Shown: positions 1-7,734 of the stretch, in pieces
How the letters are laid out: each line of letters opens with the position of its first letter
Numbering within the stretch: position 1 is the stretch's first letter
Source of the DNA: Rhodocyclales bacterium
GTDB lineage: Bacteria > Pseudomonadota > Gammaproteobacteria > Burkholderiales > Rhodocyclaceae
Reading direction: 5' to 3'
Assembly (NCBI GenBank): GCA_021286885.1
Contig: JAJTBM010000039.1
Span: 1 to 13,997 of the forward strand
DNA: 13,997 nucleotides
Notes under the pieces: model-generated
Told to the model about the DNA's origin: nothing
Seen by the model: only the letters and a program-made list of their open reading frames with translations
Database searches by the model: none
Translations under genes and position numbers: made by a program

Positions 1-267
1 GAGGTCAAATCCCGCCAGGTAACAGGCCGTGAGATTGTTGTGGATGCCAGCGACTGCAAGCTGCTGTCCGATGATCTGAGCGAGGAAGGCAACGCCTTCG
101 CCGCCTGGTATTACGAAGACAAATACATCGGTGACTACTGTCGGGTGTTCGAGATCAGCGGCGACTCTGCCGATGCCCTGTGCAGCGTTGAAGATACCTG
201 GGACAACTTCGACAAACTGGCTCCGGTGCTGGACCAGCGCTTTGCCGAGTGGCAGGCGCAGGCCTGA
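1..267 (+). CDS. 3' end of an unrecognised acidic protein (partial)
   Basis: The reading frame is open from the first base of the window and stops with TGA at 265-267, so the true start lies upstream. A GTG at 40 could be read as a start, but nothing supports it as one because the frame stays open before it. The visible 88 residues are acidic and rich in aromatic residues, with a YYEDKYIGDY stretch and several Asp/Glu runs, and they end in a Gln/Ala-rich tail. There is no signal peptide or membrane segment in this part. I do not recognise the family. It ends 36 bp before the CzcI-like gene in the same frame and could share a transcript with it, but nothing in the sequence links it to metal resistance. 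Confidence 0.6.
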   Translation, partial: EVKSRQVTGREIVVDASDCKLLSDDLSEEGNAFAAWYYEDKYIGDYCRVFEISGDSADALCSVEDTWDNFDKLAPVLDQRFAEWQAQA

Positions 268-303
268 ACCCGCTCCATCTGTTGCCCCCCGCTCGGTGCC
301 CCC

Positions 304-660
304 ATGCGCTTCTGGCTTTCGGTGTTCCTCGCGGTTTTTCTGCCTCTCCAGCTCGGCTGGGCGGCTGCGGGCGCCTATTGTCAGCACGAAACCGGGGGCC
401 GGGCGGCCCATGTGGGGCACCACAGCCACGCCCATCACGCTTCCACCGCTCAAGCCCAGCCGGGCGATGCCGCCAACACCCAAGGCGCCTACGCCCCGGA
501 TGCCGACTGCGGGCTGTGCCATTTCAGCCCCCTGGGCGTACTCCTGCCCGATTGGGGCGTGAATCTCGCGCCCCTGCCCAAAAGCTGGCCGATGTTCGTT
601 CCCCAGCCAGCGCACTCCCATACCCCACCGGGGCCCGAGCGCCCCAACTGGATGGCCTGA
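304..660 (+). CDS. czcI: CzcI-like small periplasmic metal-resistance protein
   Basis: This gene encodes 118 residues. The N-terminus is a clear signal peptide: a hydrophobic run at residues 3-18, then WAAAGA, with likely cleavage near residue 22-24. The mature part carries metal-ligand-rich features: C26, a His cluster at residues 36-45 (HVGHHSHAHH), and a C69-x-x-C72-H73 motif. Small periplasmic proteins of this type (CzcI/CopI-like) precede czcCBA in beta- and gammaproteobacteria and are thought to modulate efflux expression or buffer metal. The position just upstream of czcC fits. An in-frame stop at 265 excludes an earlier start. No Shine-Dalgarno is visible before ATG 304, so translation may depend on the gene ending at 267. 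The family call is from layout and motifs, so the exact role is inference. Confidence 0.7.
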   Translation: MRFWLSVFLAVFLPLQLGWAAAGAYCQHETGGRAAHVGHHSHAHHASTAQAQPGDAANTQGAYAPDADCGLCHFSPLGVLLPDWGVNLAPLPKSWPMFVPQPAHSHTPPGPERPNWMA

Positions 661-871
661 TCTGGCGCGCCTCAAGCCCGCTGTCTGCCGTCTTTAGCCA
701 AAATTCAGCCCACGATTGAGTGACGAAGCCCTGGCCATGCCAGTTTGCACCGCTGTGCACGTTTCGCACTTCTGAAAATAAATCGTTGGCTTTTCCCCGG
801 CAGCCCCTGGCCCAGTCGCGTCGGATCGCCCTGAACTCCGCTGATTTTTTTCATGCTTTCAGGAGCCCTCC
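661..871 (+). other. czcI-czcC intergenic region, no clear gene
   Basis: This 211-bp spacer separates the CzcI-like gene from czcC. I see no convincing coding region or terminator. A short dyad, TGCAC-cgct-GTGCA at 746-759, could be an operator half, and the DNA around 770-790 and 840-853 is AT-richer than its surroundings. A second promoter for czcCBA could lie here, but I cannot assign -35/-10 boxes with confidence. The Shine-Dalgarno AGGAG at 861-865 belongs to czcC. Confidence 0.35.
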
Positions 872-2167
872 ATGCGCATTCATCGTCACATTCGCATTTT
901 TTGCACGCATCGAATTCTTCGCCCGTCACGCCAGCAGCTCTTGAAACTGCTGCTGGCCACCCTGCCCGGCCTGGCGTGGGCACAAAGCCCTGCCGACACG
1001 GCCACCGCATCGCCGCAGCCCCTCAGCCTTGCTCAGGTCCAGCAGCTGATCCGCGAACGCAACCCGGAGCTTTCCCAAGCCCGCCATGAAATTGGCGCCA
1101 GCGAAGGCGTCCAGCTGCAAAGCCGGCTGCGCCCCAATCCCAGCCTGGAATACAGCCAGGAAGACACCCGCCAGGGCCAGCGCAACCTGAGTTGGCAGCT
1201 CAGCCAGCCCCTGGAGCTGGGCGGCAAGCGGGAGGCCCGCATGGCGGTGGCCGACCAGGGGCGCAGCCTCGCGCAACTGGGGCTGGCGATACGCTCGGCG
1301 GAACTGAACGCCCTGGCCCGCCGCTTGTTTGTGGACGTTCAACTCGCCCAGGCCCAATACCAGCTGATGCAGGACAGCCGCAGCCTGGCCCTCCAGGCCC
1401 AGGATGCAGCCCAACGCCGGGTGCTGGCGGGCAAAGTCTCGCCGGTGGAGGAAACCCGGGCCCAGCTCGCCCTCGCCAGCATCGAACTGGAGCTCGCCCA
1501 GGCCGAGCGGGCCTTGCGCCAGGCACGCCAGCAATTGAGCCTGCTGTGGGGCGACCCACTGGCCCGTTTCTCCACCCTGGAGCCCCTGCCCGCACCTGTG
1601 CCCACCCCGCTGGACGAAACCCGTCTGCAGGCCCGCCTGGCCGCCTCGCCCCTGCTTCAAAGGGCCCAGGCCGAGCTGGAACGGCGTAACGCCCAGCTGC
1701 GCCTAGAGCAGGCCCGCCGGGTACCCGACCCCACCCTGAACGTGGGCATAAAGCGGGCCGAAGATCTGGGCCGGGATCTGCTGTTGGTGGGGGTCAGCCT
1801 GCCGCTCCCGGTGCTGGATCGTAATCAGGGCCAGGTGCAGGAGGCCCACAGCCGCCGGGCCCAGGCCCAAGACGCCCTGCGGGCCCAGCAACTGGGCCTG
1901 GAAAGCGAGGTCTGGCAGACCCGGGACAAGCTGAATCTGGCCCTGGCCGCCCTGGCGCGCCTGGAGGCCGAGATGCTGCCCGCCGCCAGCGAGGCCTACG
2001 CCAAGGCTCGCCGGGGCTTTGAGCTGGGCAAGTTCAGCTTTCTGGAAGTGCTGGATGCCCAGCGCACCCTGTTCCAGACCCGCCAGCACTGGCTCCGCAG
2101 CCGTAGCGAGGTCTGGCTCCAGGCCACTGAACTTGATCGCCTGCTGGCCGACCAGCCCCTGCCCTGA
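872..2167 (+). CDS. czcC: CzcC outer-membrane factor of RND metal efflux
   Basis: This is a TolC-family outer-membrane channel of 431 residues, within the usual range for CzcC. It would form the trimeric outer-membrane exit duct of the CzcCBA exporter. The start is supported by AGGAG at 861-865, seven bases ahead of the ATG. A long basic n-region leads to a hydrophobic stretch (LLKLLLATLPGLAWA) with likely cleavage after A37. Two outer-membrane efflux repeats follow, at roughly residues 50-235 and 255-425. Each has long Ala/Gln/Leu/Arg-rich amphipathic helices typical of the coiled-coil barrel. The PNPSLEYS and PDPTLNVGIKR segments match the strand-forming parts of the repeats. The C-terminal segment KFSFLEVLDAQRTLF is very typical of the family. 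It is the first gene of the czcCBA operon, with 25 bp between it and czcB. Confidence 0.93.
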   Translation: MRIHRHIRIFCTHRILRPSRQQLLKLLLATLPGLAWAQSPADTATASPQPLSLAQVQQLIRERNPELSQARHEIGASEGVQLQSRLRPNPSLEYSQEDTRQGQRNLSWQLSQPLELGGKREARMAVADQGRSLAQLGLAIRSAELNALARRLFVDVQLAQAQYQLMQDSRSLALQAQDAAQRRVLAGKVSPVEETRAQLALASIELELAQAERALRQARQQLSLLWGDPLARFSTLEPLPAPVPTPLDETRLQARLAASPLLQRAQAELERRNAQLRLEQARRVPDPTLNVGIKRAEDLGRDLLLVGVSLPLPVLDRNQGQVQEAHSRRAQAQDALRAQQLGLESEVWQTRDKLNLALAALARLEAEMLPAASEAYAKARRGFELGKFSFLEVLDAQRTLFQTRQHWLRSRSEVWLQATELDRLLADQPLP

Positions 2168-2192
2168 GCCCCATCATCGAGCATTGACGAAC

Positions 2193-3419
2193 ATGAACTC
2201 CAACAATTCCAACACTCCGAACACCCCACGCCGTCTGCCCAAGGCCCAGGCCATGGCGATGGCCCTGATCCTCGCCCTCGGCGGCCTGGCGGGCGGCCTG
2301 ATCCTCTACGCCGGGCCAGACAACGCCCCCAAGGCCGAAGCCGAGGCTGAAACCGAAGCCGCCGGGCGCGATGAACACGGCGACCATGGCGTCGATCAAC
2401 TGCCCTTTACCCCGGCTCAAATCCAGGCGGCCCAACTGGAGCTGCTCCAGGCCGGGCCAGGCCAGCTTCAGGCACGCCAGCAACTGCCCGGCGAAATCCG
2501 CCTGAACGAAGACCGCACCGCCCACGTGTTGCCCCGGGTGGGGGGTGTGGTGGAACAGGTATTGGTTGAACAGGGCCAGACGGTGCGCGCCGGCCAGCCC
2601 TTGGCCCTCATCGCCAGCCCGGCCCTGGCCGAACTGCGCAGCCAGTTGCAGGCCGCCCAGCGCCGCCTGAGCCTGGCCCGCACCCTCCACGACCGGGAAA
2701 AGAAGTTGTGGGAAGAACGCATCTCCGCCGAGCAGGACTACCTTCAGGCCCGCCAGCAGTTGCAGGAGGCCGAGATCACCCGGGCGGGGCTCCAGGAACG
2801 GCTGGCCGCCCTGGGGGCCGATGGGGGGGGCGCCAGCCTCAATCGTTACACCTTGCGGGCGCCCTTTGCCGGGCAGGTGGTGGAAAAGCACCTGACCCTG
2901 GGCGAGGCCGTCAAGGAGGACAGCAGCGTGTTTGTGATTGCCGACCTGTCGCGGGTATGGGCCGAGGTGAGCGTACCGCCCCAAGCCCTGCCCCGGATGC
3001 GGGAAGGCGAGAAGGTGCAGATCAGCGCCACGGCGTTTGAAGCCCGCACCGAAGGGCGGGTGATCCAGCTGGGCGCCCTGCTGGGCGAGCAGACCCGCAG
3101 TGCCAAGGCCCGGGTGTTGGTGGACAACCCCCAGGGCCTGTGGCGGCCTGGGCTGTTCATCAACTGCGAAGTGGCCGACGAGGCCCGTACCCGGCCCCTG
3201 GTGGTGCCGCAGGAGGCCGTGCACGCCCTGGAAGGACGCCCGGTGGTATTCGTGCGCACTGCTTCGGGGTTTGAAGCCCGTCAGGTGCGCACCGGGCAGG
3301 CCGACGGGCAGCGGCTCGAGATTGTGGATGGCCTGAAGGCTGGCGAGCAGTACGCCGCCCGGGGCAGTTTCATCCTCAAGGCCGAGCTGGGCAAGAACAG
3401 CGCCGGCCATGAACACTGA
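2193..3419 (+). CDS. czcB: CzcB periplasmic adaptor (membrane fusion protein)
   Basis: This is the membrane-fusion subunit linking CzcA to CzcC across the periplasm, 408 residues with the start at ATG 2193. A longer frame reaches back into czcC, but those residues are not CzcB-like. The Shine-Dalgarno is weak. A single membrane anchor lies at about residues 21-40. It is followed by an acidic, His-containing linker (residues 48-66, ending DEHGDHG). The two halves of the barrel-sandwich (lipoyl-like) domain are near 111-143 (HVLPRVGGVVEQVLVEQGQTV) and 221-250 (LRAPFAGQVVEKH). The helical hairpin lies between them, about 145-208. The beta-barrel and membrane-proximal domains follow. The C-terminus ends in HEH. 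These His residues may bind metal. It lies 14 bp before czcA. Confidence 0.93.
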   Translation: MNSNNSNTPNTPRRLPKAQAMAMALILALGGLAGGLILYAGPDNAPKAEAEAETEAAGRDEHGDHGVDQLPFTPAQIQAAQLELLQAGPGQLQARQQLPGEIRLNEDRTAHVLPRVGGVVEQVLVEQGQTVRAGQPLALIASPALAELRSQLQAAQRRLSLARTLHDREKKLWEERISAEQDYLQARQQLQEAEITRAGLQERLAALGADGGGASLNRYTLRAPFAGQVVEKHLTLGEAVKEDSSVFVIADLSRVWAEVSVPPQALPRMREGEKVQISATAFEARTEGRVIQLGALLGEQTRSAKARVLVDNPQGLWRPGLFINCEVADEARTRPLVVPQEAVHALEGRPVVFVRTASGFEARQVRTGQADGQRLEIVDGLKAGEQYAARGSFILKAELGKNSAGHEH

Positions 3420-3433
3420 GGAGCACGCCCATC

Positions 3434-6400
3434 ATGTTTGATCGAATCATCCGCAGCGCCATCGAACAGCGCTGGCTGGTGCTGCTGGCCGTACTTGGCA
3501 TGGCCCTGCTTGGGGTGTTCAGCTACCAGCGCCTGCCCATCGACGCGGTGCCCGACATCACCAATGTGCAAGTCCAGATCAACACCCTGGCCCCGGGGGC
3601 GTCGCCCCAGGAAACCGAGCAGCGCATCACCTACCCCATCGAAACTGCCATGGCGGGCCTGCCCCGCTTGGTGCAGACCCGTTCCTTGTCTCGGTATGGC
3701 CTATCCCAGGTGACGGTGATCTTTGAAGACGGCACCGACATCTACTTTGCCCGTCAGTTGGTGAATGAACGGCTGCAGGAGGCCCGCGACAAGCTGCCCG
3801 CTGGCGCCAGCCCGGCCCTGGGGCCCATTTCCACCGGCCTGGGAGAAATCTACCTCTGGACGGTGGAGGCCGCCCAGGATGCCCGCAAGCCCGACGGCAG
3901 CCCCTACAGCCCGGCCGACCTGCGGGAGATTCAGGATTGGATCATCAAGCCCCAGCTGCGCACCGTGCCCGGCGTAACCGAGATCAACACCATCGGCGGT
4001 CAGGTGCGGGAATACCTGGTGGCGCCCCTGCCCGACCAGCTCGCCGCCCACGGCATCACCCTGCCCCAGCTCACGGCAGCCCTGGAGCGTAACAACGCCA
4101 ACGTGGGCGCGGCCCACCTGGAGCGGCGCGGGGAGCAATATCTGGTGCGCATCCCCGGCCAGCTCCAGAGCCTGGAGGACATCCGCCGGGTGGTGGTGGC
4201 CCAGGTGCGCGGGGTGCCAGTGCGGGTGAGCGATGTGGCCCGGGTGGACTTCGGCCAAGCCCTGCGGGTGGGCGCAGCCACGGCCAACGGCGAAGAAGTG
4301 GTGCTGGGCACCGTGTTCATGCTGCTGGGGGAGAACAGCCGCCAGGTGGCCCAGGCCGTGGATGCCCGTCTAGGCCAGATCAACCTGAGCCTGCCCCCCG
4401 GCGTGCGGGCGGTGCCGGTGTACGACCGCAGCCGCCTGGTGGATAAGGCCGTGGCCACGGTTCGCAATAATCTGGTGGAAGGTGCCGCCCTGGTGGTGAC
4501 GATCCTGTTCCTGTTTTTGGGCAACCTGCGCGCTGCGCTGATTACCGCCTGCGTGATTCCCCTGGCCATGCTGTTTACCTTCAGCGGCATGGTGAGCCGG
4601 GGGGTGAGCGCCAACCTGATGAGCCTCGGGGCCCTGGATTTTGGGATCATCATCGACGGGGCGGTGGTGATCGTGGAGAACTGCGTGCGCCGCCTCGCCC
4701 ACGCCCGCTCGGCCCTGGGGCGCCCACTGGATCGGGATGAGCGCTTCGCCGAGGTGTTTGCCGCCGCCCGGGAAGCGCGCCGCCCCCTGGTGTATGGCCA
4801 GCTCATCATCATGGTGGTGTATCTGCCCATTTTTGCGCTGGGCGGCGTGGAAGGGCGCATGTTCCACCCCATGGCCTTTACGGTGGTGCTGGCGCTGCTG
4901 GGGGCCATGCTGCTGTCCATCACCTTTGTCCCAGCGGCCCTGGCCCTCTGGATTGGAGATGATGTGACCGAGAAGGAACATCCGCTCATGGGTCGCACCC
5001 GGGCGGCCTACGCCCGGCTGCTCGCCCGGGCCCAGGGGGCCCGCCCGGTGGTGTTCTGCCTGGCTGGGGTGATGGTGGCGCTGGGGCTGTTGCTGGCCAC
5101 CCGAATGGGGAGTGAGTTTGTGCCCAGCCTCAACGAAGGAGACATGGCCTTCCAGGCCATGCGCATTCCCGGGGCTGGCATGGAAACCTCCCTGGCCATG
5201 CAGCGCCAGATCGAGGCCCGGCTCAAGGCCCGTATCCCCGAAATCGAGCGGGTGTTTGCCCGTACCGGCACCGCCGAAATCGCCGCCGACCCCATGCCGC
5301 CCAACATCTCGGACGGTTACATCATGTTCAAGCCCGAGGCCGAATGGCCCCGCCCCAAGCGCAGCCGGGATGAGCTGCTGGCGGCGATTCAGGCCGAGCT
5401 GGCCCCCCTGCCCGGCACCAGCTACGAGTTCAGCCAGCCCATCCAGTTGCGCTTCAACGAGTTGCTCTCGGGGGTGCGCAGCGATGTGGCGGTCAAGGTG
5501 TTTGGCGACGACATGGAGATCCTCACCCGCCACGCCCAGCGCATCGCCGCCCTGCTCCAGACCCTGCTCGGCGCCTCGGAAGTGCGGGTCGAACAGACCG
5601 GCGGCCTGCCCCTGCTCCAGGTGCGCATCGACCGGGACAAGATCGCCCGCCTGGGTCTGGCGCTGGCCGACGTGCAGGACAGCATCGCCATCGCCCTGGG
5701 CGGGCGGGAAGCTGGCACCGTGTTTGAAGGGGATCGCCGCTTCGCGCTCCAAGTGCGCCTGCCCGAAACCCTGCGCAATGACCCAGAGGTACTGGGCCGC
5801 TTGCCCATCGCCCTGCCCGTGGCGGGAGACGGGCAGCCGGTGCGCTTTGTGCCTTTGTCCGAACTGGCCCAGGTGGCGCTGGAAACCGGCCCCAACCAGA
5901 TCAGCCGCGAAAACGGCAAACGTCGGGTGGTGGTCAGCGCGAATGTGCGAGGGCGGGATCTGGGCTCGTTTGTGGCCGATGCCACCCGGCTCACCGCCAG
6001 CGTTCAGCTTCCGGCGGGCTACTGGATTGCCTGGGGCGGCAGCTACGAGAACCTGCAATCGGCCAGCGAACGCCTGCGCATCGTGATTCCGGCCGCTTTG
6101 GCCCTGGTGCTGGTGCTGCTGTTTGCGATGTTCGGCACCCTCAAGGACGGGTTGCTCGTGTTTAGCGGCATCCCCTTCGCCCTCACGGGCGGGGTGGCGG
6201 CCCTGGCCCTGCGCGGGATTCCCCTGTCGATTTCTGCCGGAGTGGGCTTTATCGCCCTGTCGGGGGTTGCGGTGCTCAACGGCCTGGTAATGCTGGCCGC
6301 CATTCGCCAACTGCGCGCCCAGGGCCTCGGCCTGGACGCAGCCCTCACCCAGGGCGCCCTGGAGCGCCTGCGCCCGGTGCTGATGACCGCCCTGGTAGCC

Positions 6401-6559
6401 TCCCTCGGCTTCATCCCCATGGCCCTCGCCACCGGCACCGGCGCCGAAGTCCAACGCCCCCTGGCCACGGTGGTCATCGGCGGCATCCTCTCCTCCACCG
6501 CCCTTACACTGCTGGTACTGCCGCTGCTGTACCGGTGGGCGTATGGGAAGGAGGGGTAA
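3434..6559 (+). CDS. czcA: CzcA heavy-metal RND efflux pump
   Basis: This is a proton-driven inner-membrane RND pump of the heavy-metal efflux family, 1041 residues and complete. A strong AGGAG (3419-3423) overlaps the czcB stop. TM1 is near residues 13-31. Large periplasmic loops lie about 34-335 and 560-870, with TM2-6 and TM7-12 bundles after each. The TM4 motif LDFGIIIDGAVVIVEN places D402, D408 and E415 exactly where CzcA of Cupriavidus metallidurans has its proton-relay residues. That D/D/E pattern marks the divalent-cation (Zn/Co/Cd, HME1-type) pumps rather than the Cu/Ag CusA group. The C-terminal part carries the familiar GAEVQRPLATVVIGG segment and has no His-rich tail. The exact metal range (Zn, Cd, Co, possibly Ni) cannot be settled from sequence alone. 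Confidence 0.95.
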   Translation: MFDRIIRSAIEQRWLVLLAVLGMALLGVFSYQRLPIDAVPDITNVQVQINTLAPGASPQETEQRITYPIETAMAGLPRLVQTRSLSRYGLSQVTVIFEDGTDIYFARQLVNERLQEARDKLPAGASPALGPISTGLGEIYLWTVEAAQDARKPDGSPYSPADLREIQDWIIKPQLRTVPGVTEINTIGGQVREYLVAPLPDQLAAHGITLPQLTAALERNNANVGAAHLERRGEQYLVRIPGQLQSLEDIRRVVVAQVRGVPVRVSDVARVDFGQALRVGAATANGEEVVLGTVFMLLGENSRQVAQAVDARLGQINLSLPPGVRAVPVYDRSRLVDKAVATVRNNLVEGAALVVTILFLFLGNLRAALITACVIPLAMLFTFSGMVSRGVSANLMSLGALDFGIIIDGAVVIVENCVRRLAHARSALGRPLDRDERFAEVFAAAREARRPLVYGQLIIMVVYLPIFALGGVEGRMFHPMAFTVVLALLGAMLLSITFVPAALALWIGDDVTEKEHPLMGRTRAAYARLLARAQGARPVVFCLAGVMVALGLLLATRMGSEFVPSLNEGDMAFQAMRIPGAGMETSLAMQRQIEARLKARIPEIERVFARTGTAEIAADPMPPNISDGYIMFKPEAEWPRPKRSRDELLAAIQAELAPLPGTSYEFSQPIQLRFNELLSGVRSDVAVKVFGDDMEILTRHAQRIAALLQTLLGASEVRVEQTGGLPLLQVRIDRDKIARLGLALADVQDSIAIALGGREAGTVFEGDRRFALQVRLPETLRNDPEVLGRLPIALPVAGDGQPVRFVPLSELAQVALETGPNQISRENGKRRVVVSANVRGRDLGSFVADATRLTASVQLPAGYWIAWGGSYENLQSASERLRIVIPAALALVLVLLFAMFGTLKDGLLVFSGIPFALTGGVAALALRGIPLSISAGVGFIALSGVAVLNGLVMLAAIRQLRAQGLGLDAALTQGALERLRPVLMTALVASLGFIPMALATGTGAEVQRPLATVVIGGILSSTALTLLVLPLLYRWAYGKEG

Positions 6560-6599
6560 AAACACACAGCCCATCTCCGCCAAACTCGGGGGTGGGCTG
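6558..6599 (-). terminator. Hairpin terminator between convergent czcA and toxin-partner gene
   Basis: The arms CAGCCCATCTCCG (6567-6579) and CGGGGGTGGGCTG (6587-6599) pair over 13 positions, with two G-T wobbles and a 7-nt loop. In the minus-strand RNA the two wobbles become mismatches, but the stem is followed directly by TGTGTTTTTA, a plausible U-tract. It therefore best fits termination of the minus-strand gene that stops at 6608. Read on the plus strand the stem is stronger but lacks an adjacent U-tract. It may still help end the czcA transcript. Confidence 0.6.
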
Positions 6600-6607
6600 C
6601 ACACGCC

Positions 6608-6805
6608 TCAGCGTTGTTTTAAGGGGTTTATCTCCGCCTCGGCTCCAGGGACATCGCTCACGATACGCCCTGCAATCGAGTAAAAATTCGGAATACCCTT
6701 GCTACGGTTATGGGCTTGTGCCTTTCTTGCGGCGGTATCACCGATACGCTGCAACTCCAGCGCACGTTGATACGCGGATGCAGGCAACTTGGATTCAGTA
6801 CTCAT
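6608..6805 (-). CDS. Small basic partner of the zeta-like toxin (possible antitoxin)
   Basis: This gene encodes 65 residues starting MSTESK. The frame extends further upstream inside the toxin gene, but ATG 6805 has GGAG (6813-6816 on the complement) at proper spacing and is the sensible start. Its first codons overlap the last 11 bases of the upstream kinase gene (ATG 6805, TGA 6797-6795), which suggests translational coupling. The protein has an amphipathic, Lys/Arg/Gln-rich N-terminal half, a GIPNFYSIAGRIVSD segment and a polar tail. It has no membrane segment and no recognisable DNA-binding domain. I recall similar short proteins beside zeta-like kinases, but I cannot name a family. A partner or antitoxin role is inference from the overlap. 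Its position downstream of the toxin is the reverse of classical epsilon-zeta order. Confidence 0.65.
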   Translation of the reverse strand: MSTESKLPASAYQRALELQRIGDTAARKAQAHNRSKGIPNFYSIAGRIVSDVPGAEAEINPLKQR

Positions 6806-7391
6806 CAGAGATCTCCAGGCTGTTGATGAACGCGTTGAATTCAGTGGCCCCCATAATCTCATAAGCATCACCCTGCCCAATAGCCACTAATCGGAACCCT
6901 TCTCCTGTATTACTGAACAACTGCCAGTCGTCTGCCAAGTAGCGAAAAGTCTGCCAAAAGTGATGGCGGGCGCGCCCAAAGCGGCGGATTACGTCCTCAT
7001 CTGGAACATGGTGGCCGCCATTGGCTACACGCTCACGGATACGTGCAATTGACAGGCTAGGCGAGTCCAGCGTTACGAAAATGAGACTGATTTGATAACC
7101 TAATGCGCGGGCGTGCAAGAGGTGTTTGTCCATTCCCTTGCCAGACAGAGTGGACTCCAGCACCACAGACTCCCCCGCCAGCAGTGCCTCACGCAGACGC
7201 CTGACAAACAGCTTTCCTGCGTGAACGCGTGCAGCGTGAGGGTCATCAGGCCGCAATTCGGCAGCAATCGTGTCAGCGCCCAGATAAGGGAGTCGGAACA
7301 AACGGACGTACTCGTCTGCAAACGTAGACTTTCCACTTCCATTGGGACCACCAACAACAATCAGCTGTTTTTGTAAGTGCTGTGCATCCAT
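6795..7391 (-). CDS. Zeta-toxin-like P-loop kinase
   Basis: This 198-residue P-loop protein belongs to the zeta-toxin / 'predicted ABC-type ATPase' group. Family members phosphorylate UDP-N-acetylglucosamine and so block cell-wall synthesis, although not all have been shown to be toxins. The Walker A motif GGPNGSGKST is at residues 14-23. GADTIA at 38-43 supplies the candidate catalytic Asp (D40). ESTLSG at 79-84 is the second conserved acidic motif. A later RIRERVANGGHHVPDEDVIRR segment is the arginine-rich lid typical of the group. It is much shorter than plasmid zeta (about 290 residues), as expected for chromosomal members. The start at 7391 lacks a good Shine-Dalgarno. GC content is visibly lower than in the flanking genes, which suggests acquisition. 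A small overlapping gene follows it. Confidence 0.85.
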   Translation of the reverse strand: MDAQHLQKQLIVVGGPNGSGKSTFADEYVRLFRLPYLGADTIAAELRPDDPHAARVHAGKLFVRRLREALLAGESVVLESTLSGKGMDKHLLHARALGYQISLIFVTLDSPSLSIARIRERVANGGHHVPDEDVIRRFGRARHHFWQTFRYLADDWQLFSNTGEGFRLVAIGQGDAYEIMGATEFNAFINSLEISDEY

Positions 7392-7420
7392 GATGGTTTT
7401 GTCTGGCGTGGGCGTTCAGG

Positions 7421-7435
7421 CGGGGAAATTCCCCG
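7421..7435. promoter_or_regulatory. Perfect 15-bp palindrome, candidate operator of the toxin cassette
   Basis: CGGGGAA-A-TTCCCCG is a perfect dyad with 7-bp arms around one central base. It lies 30 bp before the toxin start and a few bases after a plausible -10 box on the minus strand, which is where an autoregulatory repressor would be expected to bind. The binding protein is unknown, and neither gene of the pair has an obvious DNA-binding domain. Confidence 0.45.
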
Positions 7436-7440
7436 ACTGG

Positions 7441-7471
7441 ATTTTACCGTGCACCATCACTTACGTAACAA
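7441..7471 (-). promoter_or_regulatory. Possible promoter of the toxin gene pair
   Basis: On the minus strand TAAAAT (complement of 7441-7446) resembles a sigma70 -10 box. The -35 element is uncertain: TTGTTA (7466-7471) at 19 bp or TTACGT (7463-7468) at 16 bp. Transcription would begin close to the palindrome at 7421-7435. Confidence 0.35.
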
Positions 7472-7567
7472 ACCGGACATGGCCCCACCGCCATCAGTCA
7501 AAACATAGCTAGCAAACATTGCGGGCGCAGGATTGCGTTATGCGATCAGGGTAAAAACCTGGAAAAT

Positions 7568-7588
7568 TTGGGGCAAACTTGGGGCAAA
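7568..7588 (+). repeat. Tandem TTGGGGCAAA repeats near tRNA-Ser
   Basis: TTGGGGCAAA occurs at 7568-7577 and again at 7579-7588, an 11-bp period that is about one helical turn. Repeats like this beside a tRNA gene recall the arm-type binding sites of tyrosine integrases. No duplicated tRNA 3' end is visible between here and position 1, so an attachment-site role is only a suggestion. Confidence 0.4.
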
Positions 7589-7654
7589 GCGTCCAAATTC
7601 TGGGGTGTTTTGACCCACTTTCACCCGTTTTAATCCGTCAAAAAATCCGCATCG

Positions 7655-7690
7655 CAAAAAAGAAAAAAGCCCGTTAAATCAACGGGCTTT
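7655..7690 (-). terminator. Rho-independent terminator of tRNA-Ser
   Basis: On the minus strand AAAGCCCGTT, loop GATTT, and AACGGGCTTT form a perfect 10-bp stem (7666-7690). The RNA continues into TTTCTTTTTTG. It sits 44 bp past the 3' end of tRNA-Ser and clearly serves that transcript. Confidence 0.9.
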
Positions 7691-7734
7691 GATCTAAACC
7701 TATGAGTTTTAAGGGCTCGCAGGATTTTGTAACT

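Larger units (their letters stand above)
7392..7655. other. Intergenic region upstream of the toxin, AT-richer, no gene seen
   Basis: The stretch between the toxin start and the tRNA-Ser terminator holds no supportable gene. From left to right it contains a perfect palindrome (7421-7435), promoter-like boxes for the toxin (7441-7471), an 8-bp palindrome TTACGTAA (7461-7468), and tandem TTGGGGCAAA repeats (7568-7588). A 20-codon minus-strand frame at 7519-7457 has no Shine-Dalgarno and is not called. The composition and the short repeats beside a tRNA 3' side suggest an old integration boundary, but no integrase gene is present in the window. Confidence 0.5.

Noticed and set aside
4370..6604. 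744-codon minus-strand open frame opposite czcA
   Set aside because: It is a composition-driven shadow rich in Gly, His and Gln. The plus-strand frame is an unmistakable RND pump.
7457..7519. Minus-strand 20-codon frame upstream of the toxin (starts MFASYV), considered as an epsilon-like antitoxin or leader peptide
   Set aside because: It has no Shine-Dalgarno, overlaps the likely promoter, and is far too short for an epsilon-type antitoxin.
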